NCBI GenBank assembly: GCA_018398765.1
Contig: JAHBMJ010000744.1
Coordinates: 1,548-19,843 of the forward strand
From: Chromera velia
Taxonomy: Eukaryota > Sar > Chromeraceae
Reading direction: 5' to 3'
DNA: 18,296 bases
Below, in pieces: positions 17,272 to 18,296 of this stretch. Both the position numbers and the translations under genes were made by a program. The notes under the pieces were generated by a model that worked only from the letters and a program-made list of their open reading frames with translations, made no database searches and had not been told where the DNA came from. Position 1 is the first letter of the stretch. Each line of letters starts with the position of its first letter.

Positions 17272-17320
17272 TAAAAGTCCGACTTGAGGGCAAAAGTCCA
17301 CTTTTAAAAGCATAAGCCTC
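17272..17320 (-). repeat. Right terminal inverted repeat
   Basis: It is the reverse complement of 13386-13434 with two mismatches. On the + strand it ends GCATAAGCCTC and is followed by TTCATGCCC, which may be a diverged outer part of the same repeat. Confidence 0.85.
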
Positions 17321-18296
17321 TTCATGCCCAACCCGTGTTTTTTGTCTTTCATGTAGCGCATGACAGCCATAAACGCACCCAGAAACCTATAAAAGAAAGG
17401 ACACAAATGTTTCAGAAGAGCTGTGCAACAGAGTGAGACGGGTCAGCGCGAGTCAGTGACTTACAGTGGAAACTTTTCATCTGGAGTGACATTCCTGTAA
17501 ATATTCATCAATTAAATACTTTTACTTACATTTTTAAAGTTAAAAACTTAGCTAATATTGTCTAGAAAAACTGAAGATGTTGCTAAGAGACTGCCTAGGA
17601 TAAGATAGGAACTTGCCTAGATGGTATCTAAGGTCTACTAGGCACTTGCCGGGGAGACCCCTAGGGTCCACCAGGCATGTACCCTAAATCTTCTAGGCAT
17701 TCCTTTGAATATGCCCAAACTTCCTTAGGGTTGTTCAGGCAGTATTCCTAGAAGTTTGTATGTCTGACTAGGCAAGCCGTGCAGATCTTTGTAGTTATGA
17801 CTAAAAAAAGTAGTCCCCTACCTGGCTGTGTGGTGTGAGCATGCAGTTGACAAAGGAGACGGACATGCTGCTCTGGCTCATCTAAATGTGTTTGTTTGAG
17901 TGCCTGACTGTTGACTTCTTATAGTATGGACCCCATGTGTTCTAAAGTACTCTTGTCATACTTTTATTTGCTATGGTGATTGACTGGTACGAGAAAGAAT
18001 ACATACCCATACAAAGCATCGCTACTTTCAAATAGAACATATGCAGACATACATGCATGCAGATAAACCGTTCGATACATCCAAGTCAAAAATTAATCAA
18101 AAAAATTTGATGGCCCCGAAGAGCAGTGTTACAGTTATCCCGCAGTGTTCATTCTTGGTATGGCCTCGCGGTACAAAACGGAAATCTGATGCAAGCAAGC
18201 TTGCGAACGGCCCCGGAAAGCAAGAAAAATGAGAACTGCATGATTGACGCACTCCAGCCAATCGACCGCCCCCCCCCCCCCAGCGTTTCTAGACAC
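17321..18296. other. Intergenic sequence, no gene recognised
   Basis: A 63-codon frame at 18041-18232 has no recognisable feature and sits in mixed-composition DNA. The stretch contains the CTAGGCA cluster (17592-17774) and ends with a poly-C run near 18269-18281. Nothing else can be supported. Confidence 0.5.
17592..17774. repeat. Cluster of CTAGGCA / TGCCTAG motifs
   Basis: Exact TGCCTAG copies lie at 17592 and 17614, and exact CTAGGCA copies at 17638, 17693 and 17768. Near-copies (CCAGGCA at about 17670, CAGGCA at about 17736) lie between. A 7-mer occurring five times in 183 bp is not expected by chance. It may be a decayed minisatellite or a binding-site cluster. Confidence 0.5.

Larger units (their letters stand above)
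13386..17320. mobile_element. Candidate 3.9 kb DNA transposon or composite bounded by 49 bp terminal inverted repeats
   Basis: The sequence at 13386-13434 matches the reverse complement of 17272-17320 at 47 of 49 positions. The inner flanks on both sides are AT-rich (about 13434-13880 and 16830-17270) against a more GC-balanced surrounding, which is typical of subterminal transposon DNA. Weaker inverted similarity continues outside (GGCATAAAG at 13373-13381 against CTTCATGCCC on the right, allowing a 6 bp insertion), so the true ends may be slightly outside. No clear target-site duplication was found. The inside is a patchwork of repeats with at most a transposase scrap, so this looks non-autonomous. 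It may have inserted into, or next to, the retroelement's 3' end. Confidence 0.65.

Noticed and set aside
18041-18232. A 63-codon frame near the right edge
   Set aside because: No recognisable domain, promoter or neighbour context.

Overview
The window looks like repeat-rich nuclear DNA of a eukaryote. It holds Ty1/copia-type retrotransposon remains, long CT and TG microsatellites, and a transposon-like structure with terminal inverted repeats (TIRs). It shows no bacterial gene organisation and no convincing tRNA, rRNA or host gene. Moderate GC, frequent GCATGCAT palindromes and long pyrimidine runs would suit a microalga, possibly a eustigmatophyte such as Nannochloropsis. That is a weak guess from style, not a match.

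Region 1 (1-12786) is one long, co-oriented but decayed retroelement on the + strand. Reading through isolated in-frame stops, and changing frame at only a few places, recovers coding sequence almost continuously. The frames are: A 1-990, B 995-1294, C 1290-3419, D 3415-4785, E 4784-7501. Pol then follows in three frames: 7506-9077, 9083-10921 and about 10965-12306. Pol has the copia order: integrase (altered H-H-C-C zinc site and a D-D-E core), a Ser-rich linker, reverse transcriptase (YIDD) and RNase H. The part before pol is more than 2,400 codons, far longer than an ordinary copia gag, and I recognise no family in it. It contains three remnants of a motif of the form W-x-[KR]-D-L-T-...-I-[EK]-P-[NT]-P-G, which resembles 2A-type ribosome-skipping signals. 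It also has an RG-rich tract, a Cys-rich stretch and a 3 x 60 bp acidic repeat. An altered CCHC zinc knuckle lies downstream of RNase H, which is an unusual place for it.

Region 2 (12787-13389) is non-coding and has five dispersed polypurine motifs related to AAAGTGAAGGAGGGG, which resemble plus-strand primer (PPT) sequences. No LTR could be identified: the 5' end lies outside the window and only one 3' side is visible.

Region 3 (13386-17320) is bounded by a 49 bp inverted repeat with two mismatches, defining a candidate 3.9 kb DNA transposon or composite. AT-rich flanks enclose a patchwork: a short GC-rich patch, a possible transposase fragment, a 183 bp tandem duplication, a small family of about 35 bp hairpins, a 250 bp foldback structure and about 800 bp of pyrimidine-rich and TG microsatellite DNA.

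Region 4 (17321-18296) has no gene I can support, only a cluster of CTAGGCA/TGCCTAG motifs.

The strongest candidate for something undescribed is the giant copia-type polyprotein with 2A-like separators and a zinc knuckle after RNase H. Every part seen here is mutated, so an intact relative would be needed to prove it.
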